This document shows positions 46,131-54,351 of a stretch of 64,000 bases of DNA, piece after piece; the first letter of the stretch is position 1; each line of letters starts with the position of its first letter. Made by a program: the position numbers and the translations under genes. The notes beneath the pieces were generated by a model. It was not told the DNA's origin and ran no database searches. It worked only from the letters and a program-made list of their open reading frames with translations. The stretch is from SHZL01 sp963815185 (GTDB taxonomy: Bacteria > Pseudomonadota > Gammaproteobacteria > Xanthomonadales > SZUA-36): assembly GCA_963815185.1 (NCBI GenBank), contig CAWFGC010000011.1, positions 310,001 to 374,000 on the forward strand. Direction: 5' to 3'.

Positions 46131-47405
46131 ATGAAAGATCAAACCCTGGCTATCCATGCCGGTTTCAAGTCCGATCCCACCACCAAGTCGGTTACGGTAC
46201 CCATCTATCAAACGGTGGCCTACGAGTTCGACAATGCGCAACACGGGGCCGATCTGTTCAACCTCGCCGTACCGGGGAATATCTATACCCGCATCATGAA
46301 CCCGACCACGGACGTGTTGGAACAGCGCTGCGCGCAACTCGAAGGGGGTATCGCAGCGCTGGGCTTGAGCGCCGGCAGCGCCGCCATCAACTACTCGATT
46401 TTGAATATTGCCGAGCAGGGCAACAACGTCGTCACCGTGCCCTTGCTTTACGGCGGCACATATACCCTGTTCAAGCACATGTTGCCAAAACTGGGTATCG
46501 ATGTGCGTTTTGCAGCAGATGATACGGTGGCGGCCATGGAAGGCCTGATCGATGATAAAACCTCGGCGGTCTTTTGTGAGTCGATCGGAAACCCGGCGGG
46601 TAATATTGTCGACATCGAAGCACTGGCGGAGATGGCGCACGCCCGCGGCGTGCCGTTGATCGTAGACAACACGGTGGCGACGCCGGCCCTGATCAAGCCC
46701 ATCAGCTATGGCGCGGATATCGTGGCTAATTCTTTGACCAAGTACATGGCTGGACACGGTAATTCACTGGGTGGAGTGATTGTCGACAGTGGAAAATTTC
46801 CCTGGGCGGACTACCCCGAACGGTTCCATATGCTCACTGAGCCCGAGGAGTCATACCACGGAGTGGTGTATACCGAAGCCATGGGCGAAGCGGCCTATAT
46901 TGCCCGTGCCCGTACCGTGCCACTGCGTAATACCGGTTCGGCCTTGAGCCCGCTGAGTGCCTTCCTGATCCTGCAGGGCATGCAGACCTTGCCCTTGCGC
47001 ATGGAGAGGCACTGCGACAACGCGCTGGCGGTTGCCAATTACCTCAACGAACATGCGCGGGTCGCCTGGGTGAATTTTGCCGGTTTGCCGGATTCGCCGT
47101 ATTACGAACTGGCGCAAAAATACACCAAAGGCAAGCCGTCCGCACTGTTGACCTTTGGCATCAAAGGCGGATTCGATGCAGCGGTAAAATTCTATGATGC
47201 GCTGGAGCTGTTCGTGCGCCTGGTCAATATCGGCGATGTCAAATCACTGGCGGCGCATCCTGCTTCCACCACCCACCGGCAACTGTCAAGCGAAGAACTG
47301 GAATCTGCCGGCGTGACACCGGACATGATCCGTTTGTGTGTCGGTATCGAAGATCTCGAGGACATCATTGCAGATCTGGAACAGGCGCTGGCGGCATCCG
47401 GCTGA
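46131..47405 (+). CDS. metY: O-acetylhomoserine sulfhydrylase MetY
   Basis: MetY makes homocysteine from acylated homoserine and sulphide with pyridoxal phosphate. ATG 46131 follows AGGAG by eight bases and gives 424 residues. Family motifs are FKSDPTTKSVTVPIYQTVAYEFDNAQHGADLFNL, YTRIMNPTTDVLEQRCAQLEGGIAAL and IVANSLTKYMAGHGNSLGG, where Lys binds the cofactor. The C-terminal LVNIGDVKSLAAHPASTTHRQL is typical. It is separated from metA by the peroxidase and kinase genes, so the pathway genes are near each other but not an operon. Confidence 0.94.
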   Translation: MKDQTLAIHAGFKSDPTTKSVTVPIYQTVAYEFDNAQHGADLFNLAVPGNIYTRIMNPTTDVLEQRCAQLEGGIAALGLSAGSAAINYSILNIAEQGNNVVTVPLLYGGTYTLFKHMLPKLGIDVRFAADDTVAAMEGLIDDKTSAVFCESIGNPAGNIVDIEALAEMAHARGVPLIVDNTVATPALIKPISYGADIVANSLTKYMAGHGNSLGGVIVDSGKFPWADYPERFHMLTEPEESYHGVVYTEAMGEAAYIARARTVPLRNTGSALSPLSAFLILQGMQTLPLRMERHCDNALAVANYLNEHARVAWVNFAGLPDSPYYELAQKYTKGKPSALLTFGIKGGFDAAVKFYDALELFVRLVNIGDVKSLAAHPASTTHRQLSSEELESAGVTPDMIRLCVGIEDLEDIIADLEQALAASG

Positions 47406-47613
47406 GTGCAGCGTAATAACCATCTTTCATTACTGCCAGTACCGCAAATGCATCAATGGCAGCAGGATAGGTCCCCGGCGGTGAAAAACCGGCTGCTCAA
47501 AGGACTGAGCATGCACAAGCATTTTTGCACTTTGGTTCGTTAGCGCACAGACTCTTAATGCTGACTTCGGCATGATCGATGATAGTCGGCTTGCACTGCC
47601 TGGAATTATTCGG
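47406..47613 (+). other. Intergenic region upstream of the NarL-type regulator
   Basis: This 208-base gap between metY and the response regulator has a weak inverted repeat (CTGCCA with TGGCAG, about 47435-47465) that could end metY transcription, though no T run follows. I see no convincing gene or promoter in it. Confidence 0.4.
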
Positions 47614-48249
47614 ATGCAACTGGTAAGAGTGGTATTAGCAGACGATCACACGCTTGTTCTTGAAGCGTTTCGTCAGCTATTGGCTGCCGAGGTCGATATC
47701 GTTGGAACGGCTTGCAATGGCCGCGAGTTGATCAAGGTCGTGAAGGAAACGAAGCCGGACGTCGTTGTAAGCGACATTTCGATGCCGGTACTGAACGGCT
47801 TCGATGCGGGCATCAAACTCCTCAAGATCATGCCCGATCTCAAAATCATATTTCTCACGGTCACCGACGATCCCGACATGGTCGCCGACGTCATTCGCGC
47901 CGGCGCCAAAGGGTATTTACTCAAGAGTTCCGCCGCCTCGGAATTGATGCAGGCCATCAGGGCGGTGGCCACTGGTTCGACCTATATCACCCCGGTCGTT
48001 ACCGGCGACATGCTCAATTCCCTGCTCAAAGGCGGGAAGCGCGACTTGTTTGAGAAATTGACTGTGCGCCAGCGTGAAATTCTGCAATTGCTGGCGGAAG
48101 GAAGAACCATGAAGGAAACGGGGCACATTCTCAGCATTACTCCGCGCACCGTTGCATTCCACAAATACCGCATTATGGAAATCCTGGGATTCGACAACAG
48201 CTCCCAGCTCATCCGTTTCGCCATGAAAAGCGGTCTCTCCCAATCCTGA
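47614..48249 (+). CDS. NarL/LuxR-family response regulator
   Basis: This two-domain regulator has an N-terminal receiver and a C-terminal LuxR-type DNA-binding domain. The receiver shows VVLADDHTLVLEAFR with the acidic pair, PDVVVSDISMPVLNGFDAG with the phosphoacceptor Asp, and GAKGYLLKSSAASELMQAI with the conserved Lys. The HTH is LTVRQREILQLLAEGRTMKETGHILSITPRTVAFHKYRIMEILG. ATG 47614 gives MQLVRVVLADDH and 211 residues, the usual start distance; ATG 47572 is an alternative with 14 more residues. Just downstream lies a 7-2-7 inverted heptamer site (48277). The hybrid kinase and HPt nearby are plausible phosphate donors. Confidence 0.9.
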   Translation: MQLVRVVLADDHTLVLEAFRQLLAAEVDIVGTACNGRELIKVVKETKPDVVVSDISMPVLNGFDAGIKLLKIMPDLKIIFLTVTDDPDMVADVIRAGAKGYLLKSSAASELMQAIRAVATGSTYITPVVTGDMLNSLLKGGKRDLFEKLTVRQREILQLLAEGRTMKETGHILSITPRTVAFHKYRIMEILGFDNSSQLIRFAMKSGLSQS

Positions 48250-48276
48250 CCGATCCGGTCATTTAACATCCGCTGA

Positions 48277-48294
48277 CTGACAGTTCTGACAGTG
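48277..48294. promoter_or_regulatory. Inverted heptamer site, 7-2-7 spacing (site 1)
   Basis: CTGACAG-TT-CTGACAG (48277-48292) then TG. Read as opposed half-sites, CTGACAG on one strand faces CTGTCAG on the other across two bases. This is the 7-2-7 layout used by NarL-family regulators, and it lies 27 bases past the stop of such a regulator gene. A near copy lies at 52775-52792. A TATGCT-like -10 box follows about 25 bases on. Confidence 0.45.
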
Positions 48295-48361
48295 TTCCCT
48301 GGGCGACTCCCGTGGGACCATATGCTTGCGCCAAAAGGAACTTTGTGATCTGCAAAGTATT

Positions 48362-48590
48362 GGGCATGGACGCCCGGCAAGGATGCATTTTCGGAGGCGC
48401 GCAGGGATGCACCAGACCTCCTGACTTTGGTCAGGAAAAGGGCAGGTGCCGCAGTGCGAAAGGGGTAGCGACAAGGATGTCGTTCCCGGCACTGGGGCCG
48501 ATGAGGCACCTCGCAGGGAGGCGGTGGCTTTCATGGAAGAAAGCTCAAGACCCTGGATGTAGAGCATCCGCAGTTTCCGGTTGGAAACTG
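48362..48590 (+). ncRNA. Candidate structured RNA of about 230 nt
   Basis: The 409-base gap before the lipoprotein gene holds six consecutive hairpins: GGGC/GCCC (48362-48375), CCTGAC/GTCAGG (48420-48435), a three-layer nested stem (AGGTGCC 48444-48450 with GGCACCT 48505-48511; CAGTGC 48452 with GCACTG 48489; GCGACA 48468 with TGTCGT 48478), GCTTTC/GAAAGC (48527-48544), GGATG/CATCC (48555-48569) and CAGTTTCC/GGAAACTG (48571-48590). GGA triplets are frequent, some in loops (AGGA, ATGGAA). It could be a leader RNA, a CsrB/RsmZ-like sRNA or an omega-RNA (HEARO)-like relic. The family is not identified. Confidence 0.6.
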
Positions 48591-48658
48591 TGCTTAAGCC
48601 TGATTTCCCGGCAGGCACAACCCATTGGACCGGGGAAATTATCAGGGATGAAATTGCA

Positions 48659-49132
48659 ATGGAAACGAAACAAGAGGTATCGAACTCAAATCGGACCCTA
48701 TATCACGTAGTACGCAGGAATGCCCGGACATTTTTCCTCACCTTGGTCTGTGTGCCCGCGTTGTTTGCCGGCTGTGCCGCCCAGGTGACGGCCAGAAATT
48801 TTGCCACAAACTGCGAAGCGTACGGCGTAATGGAGAATCACACGCCCATGGGCACCCTGGCTCACCTCGAGCCGCTGTATCGGGAAGAACTAAACGTACG
48901 TTGTGCCGGTGTGCCGGAGGCCAATGCGGTCAGTGGCACTGAGATCAGTGGTTGCGTAGTCCCACACGAAAATGGCGTGGTTGAGGCTTACTACTGGGTC
49001 GGTGACCAGTGCGCCATGAATCATGAACTGTGCCACTTCAGACACGGGCCAGGACACACCGAGCGTTACCTGCGGGAATTGCGGGAAGGCATTCCCATGC
49101 CCTATTGCCCGAGCAATCAACTGAAAGGCTGA
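48659..49132 (+). CDS. Putative lipoprotein with HELCH motif
   Basis: I do not recognise this 157-residue protein. ATG 48659 gives METKQEVSNSNRTLYHVVRRNARTFFLTLVCVPALFAGC, a long charged n-region, a hydrophobic core and the lipobox LFAG-C, so it is probably a lipoprotein. Residues 122-126 are HELCH within MNHELCHFRHGPGHTERYLREL, an HExxH zinc-type motif with two more histidines close behind (HFRHGPGH). Several cysteines lie in the mature part. The frame is open from 48581, but that stretch overlaps the hairpin region. It stands alone between the structured RNA and a convergent kinase gene. Enzyme activity is not shown by the sequence. Confidence 0.7.
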   Translation: METKQEVSNSNRTLYHVVRRNARTFFLTLVCVPALFAGCAAQVTARNFATNCEAYGVMENHTPMGTLAHLEPLYREELNVRCAGVPEANAVSGTEISGCVVPHENGVVEAYYWVGDQCAMNHELCHFRHGPGHTERYLRELREGIPMPYCPSNQLKG

Positions 49133-49213
49133 GACGCGTCAATCCGACGGCCATGCACGGTACATTGCATACGGAGGCGGGAAAATTTGAGATGGACCTG
49201 CAAACTGGCCAAC

Positions 49214-51815
49214 TCAGGGGTAATCTCGCCGCCACCGGCCTTTTGGGTGACCAGGATCAGGTAGCCGGTTGGTATGCGCGGTGATGGCCTGCAACAGGCT
49301 GTCCATCTGCAGCGGTTTGCGGAGGAAATGCGCAAATCCTGCTGCATTTCCTCTTGCGAATAATTCCGGCGACGCACTGGCGGACATCGCGATTACCGGG
49401 AATCTCACAGGTTCGCTCGTCATTCCGCAGCATCGCCAGGGCTTCGAATGCCCCCGCCCCGGGCCGGGTGATGTCCATCAGGATCAGGTCGAAGCGTGAG
49501 GATTTCGCCAGCGCTACGGCATCGAGCGCCTTGCTCGCGGCGATGAATTCGCAGGCTGGAACATGTCGCGCCATTTCCGTCACCAGCGCGATGCTGGCCA
49601 GGTCATCCTCAACGTGCAAAATCCGGATTCCCGTAAGCTTCTGGCTCAGTGCCTCCAGGTTTTCATTGCCCGGGAAAGCCTCGCCAAATCCAGTTGCGGA
49701 TGCAGCCGGCAGCTCGAACCAAAACGTCGACCCCGCACCACATTCACTTTTAAAGCCGATTTGGCCGCCCATTGCTTCAACCAGCTTCTTGCAAATGCTC
49801 AGCCCGAGGCCGGTCCCCTCCGTGGTATTGCCGGGATAGGGTAAGCGCTCAAACGGCAGGAACAGGCGTGCCTGATCGGCGGGCGGGATTCCCTCGCCAC
49901 TGTCTTCGATGCTGATTCGCAGCATGTTACCCGGCCGGTCTGAGGCGCTCACCGTTACCGTGCCGCCTGCCTTGTTGTATTTGATGGCGTTGGAAAGCAA
50001 ATTGATCACGATCTGCTGTGTGCGTTGCGGATCGGCGACGACATCCGCAATCTCTTCATGCGGTGGAATCATCGTGATCTGCCGCCCCTCTGCGAGTGAG
50101 TTGACCAGGGCCAAGGAACGCTGCAAAACAGGCCCGAGTGGGAATTTCTTTACCGTCACGCCAATGTGACCGGCTTCGATGCGGGCAAAGTCCAGCACAT
50201 CTTCGATCAGGTGCAACAGGTGCTCACCGCCTGCAAGAATATGATCCACGCCTTCATTCTGGCTGGGCGTGAGATTGTCATTGTTCAATTGCAGCAGTTG
50301 GCCAAAACCCAGCACGGCATTCAGCGGCGTGCGCAATTCGTGGCTCATGCGTGAAAGGAAGCCCGATTTGGCGGCATTGGCGCGCTGCGCCTCGTCCTTG
50401 GACATCCGTAACTCGGATACCAATTGCTTATGCTGCGTGATGTCTGTCGCGGTGCCCAGGAAGCCGACGGCCTGACCGGCATCGTCCTCGAATGGAACGG
50501 CGGTACCTGCCACCCAGGTGATGCGCCCGTCACGCGCGATAAAACGGTATTCCAGAGTGAAGTCAGAATCACCGGCGATAAAACTCGACCAGGCACTGCT
50601 TACCCGCTCAAGATCATCTTCATACAAAGCGCCTATCCAACCCATGCCGGCTGCCTGCTCCTGGCTCAGACCGGTCACTTCCCGCCATTTCCTGTTGACG
50701 TAAATGCACGCGCCACGGGCATCGGTGAGGAATATTCCCACCGGCGCGTACTCGGCTAGCTGCCGAAAGCGTTTTTCGCTGTTGCGCAGGGCCAGTTCTG
50801 TTTCTCTTCGCTCTGTCAGGTCCTCGCAAATGCCCAGTATCAGGCTGGGTTTGCCATCCGGACCGGCAATGGGAAGCTTTGTCGTGTGCACGGTCAGGAT
50901 TTCGCCGGTGGCGGATCGGACGTGTTCTTCCGGGATTTCCAGCGTTTGCCCGGAACGCGCAATTTCAATGTCTTCCTGCCTGATTTTGGTGGCCTCATCA
51001 GTTTCCAGGAAATCGAAGTTGGTGTGCCCCAGAAGCGTTTCGCGTGGCCAGCCGAACAATTCCTCATTTTTCTTGTTAACGACCACGTAACGGAAGTCGT
51101 CGGCAATGTCTTTGACGAAAAGCGCCGCTGGAATGTGATCCACGATTTGCTCCAGAATGCGTTTGTGCCGTTCCATCTGCAACCGGCTCTTCGCTGTGCG
51201 CTCGGCAACACGGGCCTGCAACTGGTCCCGCTGTGCTTCCAGCTTCGACTGCGTCCGGAACCACTCACGGTCTCTGGCGGTAACGTTGATCAATTGCCCG
51301 CAGGTATTTAGCAAGGGTTGCAGGAATTCTGCCAACTCGATGTCATAAGCCGGCTTGCGGTTGACCACGCCAACCAGTCCCACCAGGGTTCCGAAACCAA
51401 GGATTGGCAGGCCCATGAAGCTGTGCAGAAGCGGATGCCCCGGCGGCAGTCCATCGCTGCGTTCATCATGCGCGACATCGTTGCTGATGACAGGCTTGCC
51501 ACTGGACATAACGGCCCCGAGCAGGGTATCGAGTTTCCTGACTTCAAGTTCATGGTCACTTTGTGGCTGTTGGGTTGCGTGGCCGGCTTCGTGACCTGCG
51601 AGATCGCCAGTGGCCTGGATCTTAAGGTATGGTTGACCGTTTTTCTGCCAGTGAACCTGGCCGATCACGCCGTATTCGCTGCCGGTCAGGTCAAGAAAAG
51701 ACTGCAGCAGATGATCATACAGCGCATCATCGCTTCCAAGCTCGTTGATATAGAACGCCTGGGCCTCGCTGATGGCTTGCAGCAAGCGGTTGCTGTCCTT
51801 GAGTTTGAAGCGCAT
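49214..51815 (-). CDS. Cytoplasmic hybrid sensor kinase GAF-PAS-PAS-HisKA-ATPase-receiver (one-base frame break)
   Basis: No membrane segment is seen, so this kinase is probably soluble. Order: GAF domain (about 20-180; SGKPVISNDVAHDERSDGLPPGHPLLHSFMGLPI), coiled coil (TQSKLEAQRDQLQARVAERT), PAS (215-335), PAS (345-470), HisKA with FLSRMSHELRTPLNAVLGFGQ, ATPase (NLLSNAIKYNKAGG, DSGEGIPP, GTGLGLSICKKLVEAMGG), then a receiver (ILHVEDD, DLILMDITRPG). The receiver end is out of frame: an extra base in the GGG at 49398-49400 must be removed to give EIPVIAMSASASPELFARG and FLRKPL, ending at 49214. Restored length is 866 residues. It lies 73 bases after the receiver-HPt gene on the same strand. Confidence 0.88.
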
Positions 51816-51888
51816 GGAGCCTAACCGCGCTGCAGCCGCCGGCCTTCGCCAGGGGTGTTGACTGTGGATGAGTTACCGGCGGAAGCGT

Positions 51889-52624
51889 TCACGCGCCGGG
51901 CTGAATGTCCCGGATCAACTGACGCAAGGCGCTGATCAATTGGTCAGCAAGCATGACGGCCTGGTCTGTTTCATCCGCCTTGGCCGACAGCTCCAGTTTT
52001 TTCGCCAAATTAGATAGCATGCCGCGCCCCAGAACATCCGCCGTTCCCCTGATCTTGTGCGCCAATGCACTGAGTTCGCTGAGCTGTCGATTGTCGCAAA
52101 GCAGTCGTAACTCACACAGCCACTGTTCGGCATCGCGCACCAGTACCGGGGACAATTTCTTGAGCAAATCCGCGGCGCTGAAGGCTTGCTTCCGCCGCAG
52201 TTTGCCGGCGGTTTGCTTGCCTGTCGGTTGAGGGCGCAGTGTCGAAATGCATCTCCAGCCATGCAAACAGGTCTTTGGCTATGACCGGCTTGCTGATAAA
52301 TCCCGACATGCCGGCGTCCGCACATTTCAGCCGGTCCTCAGGACTTGACAGCGCGGTGATGGCCAGGACGGGAATATTTGGATCGAAATCCTCTCCGCTG
52401 GCTCCACGAATCCTGCGCGTCGCTTCAAAACCGTCCATCACCGGCATCAGGCAGTCCATAATGACGAAATCAAAGCATGAATTTTCCAGTTCTTCGATGG
52501 CCACTTTCCCATTGAGCACAGTTTCCACCTGATGTCCGGCATATTCCAGCATACCCCTGATAACAGCTTGATTTACGCTGTTGTCTTCGGCCACCAAAAT
52601 GCGCAAAGCTCTTGCCGCGGGCAA
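51889..52624 (-). CDS. Receiver-HPt phosphotransfer protein (frame break between domains)
   Basis: The N-terminal receiver shows RILVAEDNSVNQAVIRGMLEYAGHQV, DFVIMDCLMPVMDGFEATRRIR with the phosphoacceptor Asp, and ISKPVIAKDLF with the conserved Lys. After a Gln/Arg-rich linker the second frame encodes an HPt domain (FSAADLLKKLSPVLVRDAEQWLCELRLLCDNRQLSELSALAHKIRGTADVLG), with the phosphoacceptor His in AHKIRG. The two frames overlap at 52200-52250, and removing one base there gives a 244-residue fusion. It precedes the hybrid kinase, so the pair supply D1/H2 for a multistep relay. Two separate genes are possible but less likely, since the HPt frame has no good start. Confidence 0.82.
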
Positions 52625-52965
52625 TTGTGTTCTCCCCCCTGTAAGTATGGCTGGTCAGCCAAATGAAATGATCCGGTCTGTCCTGCTTTATCTTTAGATA
52701 CGGGCGCATTGTACGTGCTCGTACAAGCATTGAATAGCCAATCCTTTTGAGACTAAGCGTTTTCCCACTCCTTGCTGTCAGTTCTTACAGTGGGTCGAAC
52801 CTGATTTTCCGACTATAACTATGTATTGGGAAATGTCCCTGTGTGGGACGTTCTAAATGGGGCTCTCGAGACGAGGGCGCCGATCGGGAAATTTGGCCAA
52901 TGTACGCAGTCGTGCTGGATCACAATACAAATATCAGGATGCTACGGCGCAGGCAGGGACCGGAA
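52625..52965 (+). other. Divergent regulatory gap before the minor-pilin genes
   Basis: This 341-base interval between the receiver-HPt gene (minus) and fimT (plus) has no convincing gene. It contains the 7-2-7 site at 52775, a TATAAC -10-like box near 52814, and a short hairpin GTCCC/GGGAC (52835-52849). The open frame reaching back to 52843 is most likely untranslated upstream sequence of fimT. Confidence 0.5.
52775..52792. promoter_or_regulatory. Inverted heptamer site, 7-2-7 spacing (site 2)
   Basis: CTGTCAG-TT-CTTACAG (52775-52790) then TG. On opposite strands the halves read CTGTCAG and CTGTAAG, separated by TT. It matches site 1 at 48277 in 16 of 18 positions. TATAAC follows about 21 bases downstream, so the site lies where an activator would bind, about 170 bases before the fimT start. 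Confidence 0.45.
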
Positions 52966-53586
52966 ATGCAACCGGCTCATGGTTTCAACATCTCCCAGGG
53001 TTTTAGCATACTTGAACTGATGATCACTTTGACGTTGATGGCGATCATCAGTGCCCTGGCGGTCCCATCATACCAGCACGCCGTCGAAAAACGCCGGATT
53101 ACCAGTGGCGCTGAATCGATCGCGGCTTTCGTCAGCACCATCCAGACCGAGTCGATCAAGCGTAACCGGGCGGTAAGGGTGTCCTATAGCACCGGTGCCT
53201 ACGGCAGTTGGTGTATTGGTGCGGAAAATGCAGATGAGCATTCCCTCTGCGATTGCATGAAAACTGAGCCTGAAGCCGGATTTTGCGCCATTGGCGCGGT
53301 GCCCCGGAGTTTGAAAGATAGCGATGTTCAAGCCAACAACCTGGTCACCTCCGCAACCGGCGACGGGCCTTACGTTTTTGATCCGGTAAGAGGCATGTTC
53401 TCTGAGTTCCACGACCCCCTTGATCCCCTTGACCTTTTTGACTCCCTGGTGCTCCATCTCCAGTCCGGCGAGGGCGAGTTCCTGATGGATCTGAGCGTGA
53501 TCGATACGGGCAAGATTGCATTTTGCCTGCCTCCGTCCAGTCACAAAATTCCGGGTTTCACCGATTGTGATCCGGATCCAATCTGA
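52966..53586 (+). CDS. Type IV minor pilin, FimT/GspH type
   Basis: ATG 52966, behind AGGGACCGGAA, gives a 12-residue leader MQPAHGFNISQG, then FSILELMITLTLMAIISALAVPSYQHAVEKRR: a prepilin peptidase site with Glu at +5 and the hydrophobic pilin helix. The mature globular part (about 194 residues) has seven or so cysteines (SWCIG, HSLCDCMK, GFCAIG, FCLPP, TDCDP). FimT-like pilins prime pilus assembly and in some species bind DNA for uptake. It is the first gene of a four-gene minor-pilin set. An upstream in-frame ATG at 52843 is less likely because the leader would be very long. Confidence 0.85.
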   Translation: MQPAHGFNISQGFSILELMITLTLMAIISALAVPSYQHAVEKRRITSGAESIAAFVSTIQTESIKRNRAVRVSYSTGAYGSWCIGAENADEHSLCDCMKTEPEAGFCAIGAVPRSLKDSDVQANNLVTSATGDGPYVFDPVRGMFSEFHDPLDPLDLFDSLVLHLQSGEGEFLMDLSVIDTGKIAFCLPPSSHKIPGFTDCDPDPI

Positions 53587-53610
53587 GAGCATGTTTATGA
53601 GGTGTTTCAA

Positions 53611-54351
53611 ATGAACAGAATGCGGACAAGTTTTCGAACACAGTCACGCGGCTTCAGCCTGATGGAACTGTTGATTGCAAGCAGTCTCAGCCTGATCGTC
53701 ACCGCGTCGATGATTGCCTTGATGTCCAATTCGCTGGCCAGCACAGCGCGCATCGTCAAGATGACTCAACTCACCGGTCAACTGCGTTCCGCGCTGTTGC
53801 TGATGAGCCGGGATGTGCGGCGCAGCAACTATACCGTGGACTCAATCAACTGTTTTGCGAATCCGGATTGCCTTATCAATGAGAGCTTCAAGTCTACTGC
53901 AAACTCCTGCTTTGCTGCCGGCCCGAATTGCCTTATCGATGGGGACGTTCATTTCAGCGAAAATAACGAATGCTTCATATTCAGCATGGACCGCGATCAG
54001 GACGACAGCACGGAGAACGCAACCGGCGGTTTCCGGCGAAGCTTGTCCGGCGGCGTTGGCGTAATCCAGATGTGGGTTGGGGTTGGCGCGACTGTGCCGG
54101 ACTGCGATTCGGCGCCGGACGGTGGGTTCTGGGCTGACGTGACCGAAGTTCACGATATCGAAATCACCAGTTTCTCAGTCGATGATTTACTCTCCTACAC
54201 CGAGGTCGTGCTGGAAGACGCGGACGGAACCCAGCATTTCCAGAAAGTGCGGAAAATAAGGATGAACATCGCCGGCCGCTTGATTTCGGACGTGAATATC
54301 CGGCGAACCGTCGAAGATGTCATCAAACTCAGGAATAACCTGTACTTATGA
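53611..54351 (+). CDS. pilW: Type IV minor pilin, PilW type
   Basis: ATG 53611, after TGAGGTG, gives MNRMRTSFRTQSRG-FSLMELLIASSLSLIVTASMIALM: a class III leader, Glu at +5 and the pilin helix. PilW-type proteins are minor pilins that prime the pilus and sit near its tip. The 246-residue product has a repeated Cys segment (NCFANPDCLINES, then SCFAAGPNCLIDGD) and an acidic loop DRDQDDSTE that resembles a DxDxD calcium site. Its stop overlaps the next start (ATGA). Family assignment rests on N terminus, size and order. Confidence 0.85.
   Translation: MNRMRTSFRTQSRGFSLMELLIASSLSLIVTASMIALMSNSLASTARIVKMTQLTGQLRSALLLMSRDVRRSNYTVDSINCFANPDCLINESFKSTANSCFAAGPNCLIDGDVHFSENNECFIFSMDRDQDDSTENATGGFRRSLSGGVGVIQMWVGVGATVPDCDSAPDGGFWADVTEVHDIEITSFSVDDLLSYTEVVLEDADGTQHFQKVRKIRMNIAGRLISDVNIRRTVEDVIKLRNNLYL

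Noticed and set aside
48426..48565. A small protein frame across the hairpin region (reading VPQCERGSDKDVVPGTGADEA)
   Set aside because: No start codon with a ribosome site, and the perfect nested pairing explains the sequence better than coding does.
48362..48590. Cyclic di-GMP (GEMM) or other known riboswitch
   Set aside because: I could not find the conserved core strings of the riboswitch classes I know; the fold also lacks a terminator or a start-site sequestering arm.
48362..48590. Retron msr-msd
   Set aside because: No reverse transcriptase gene lies downstream or anywhere in the window.
52200..52250. Programmed frameshifting in the receiver-HPt gene
   Set aside because: No slippery heptamer with a downstream stem or pseudoknot was seen, and the window shows many random one-base slips elsewhere.
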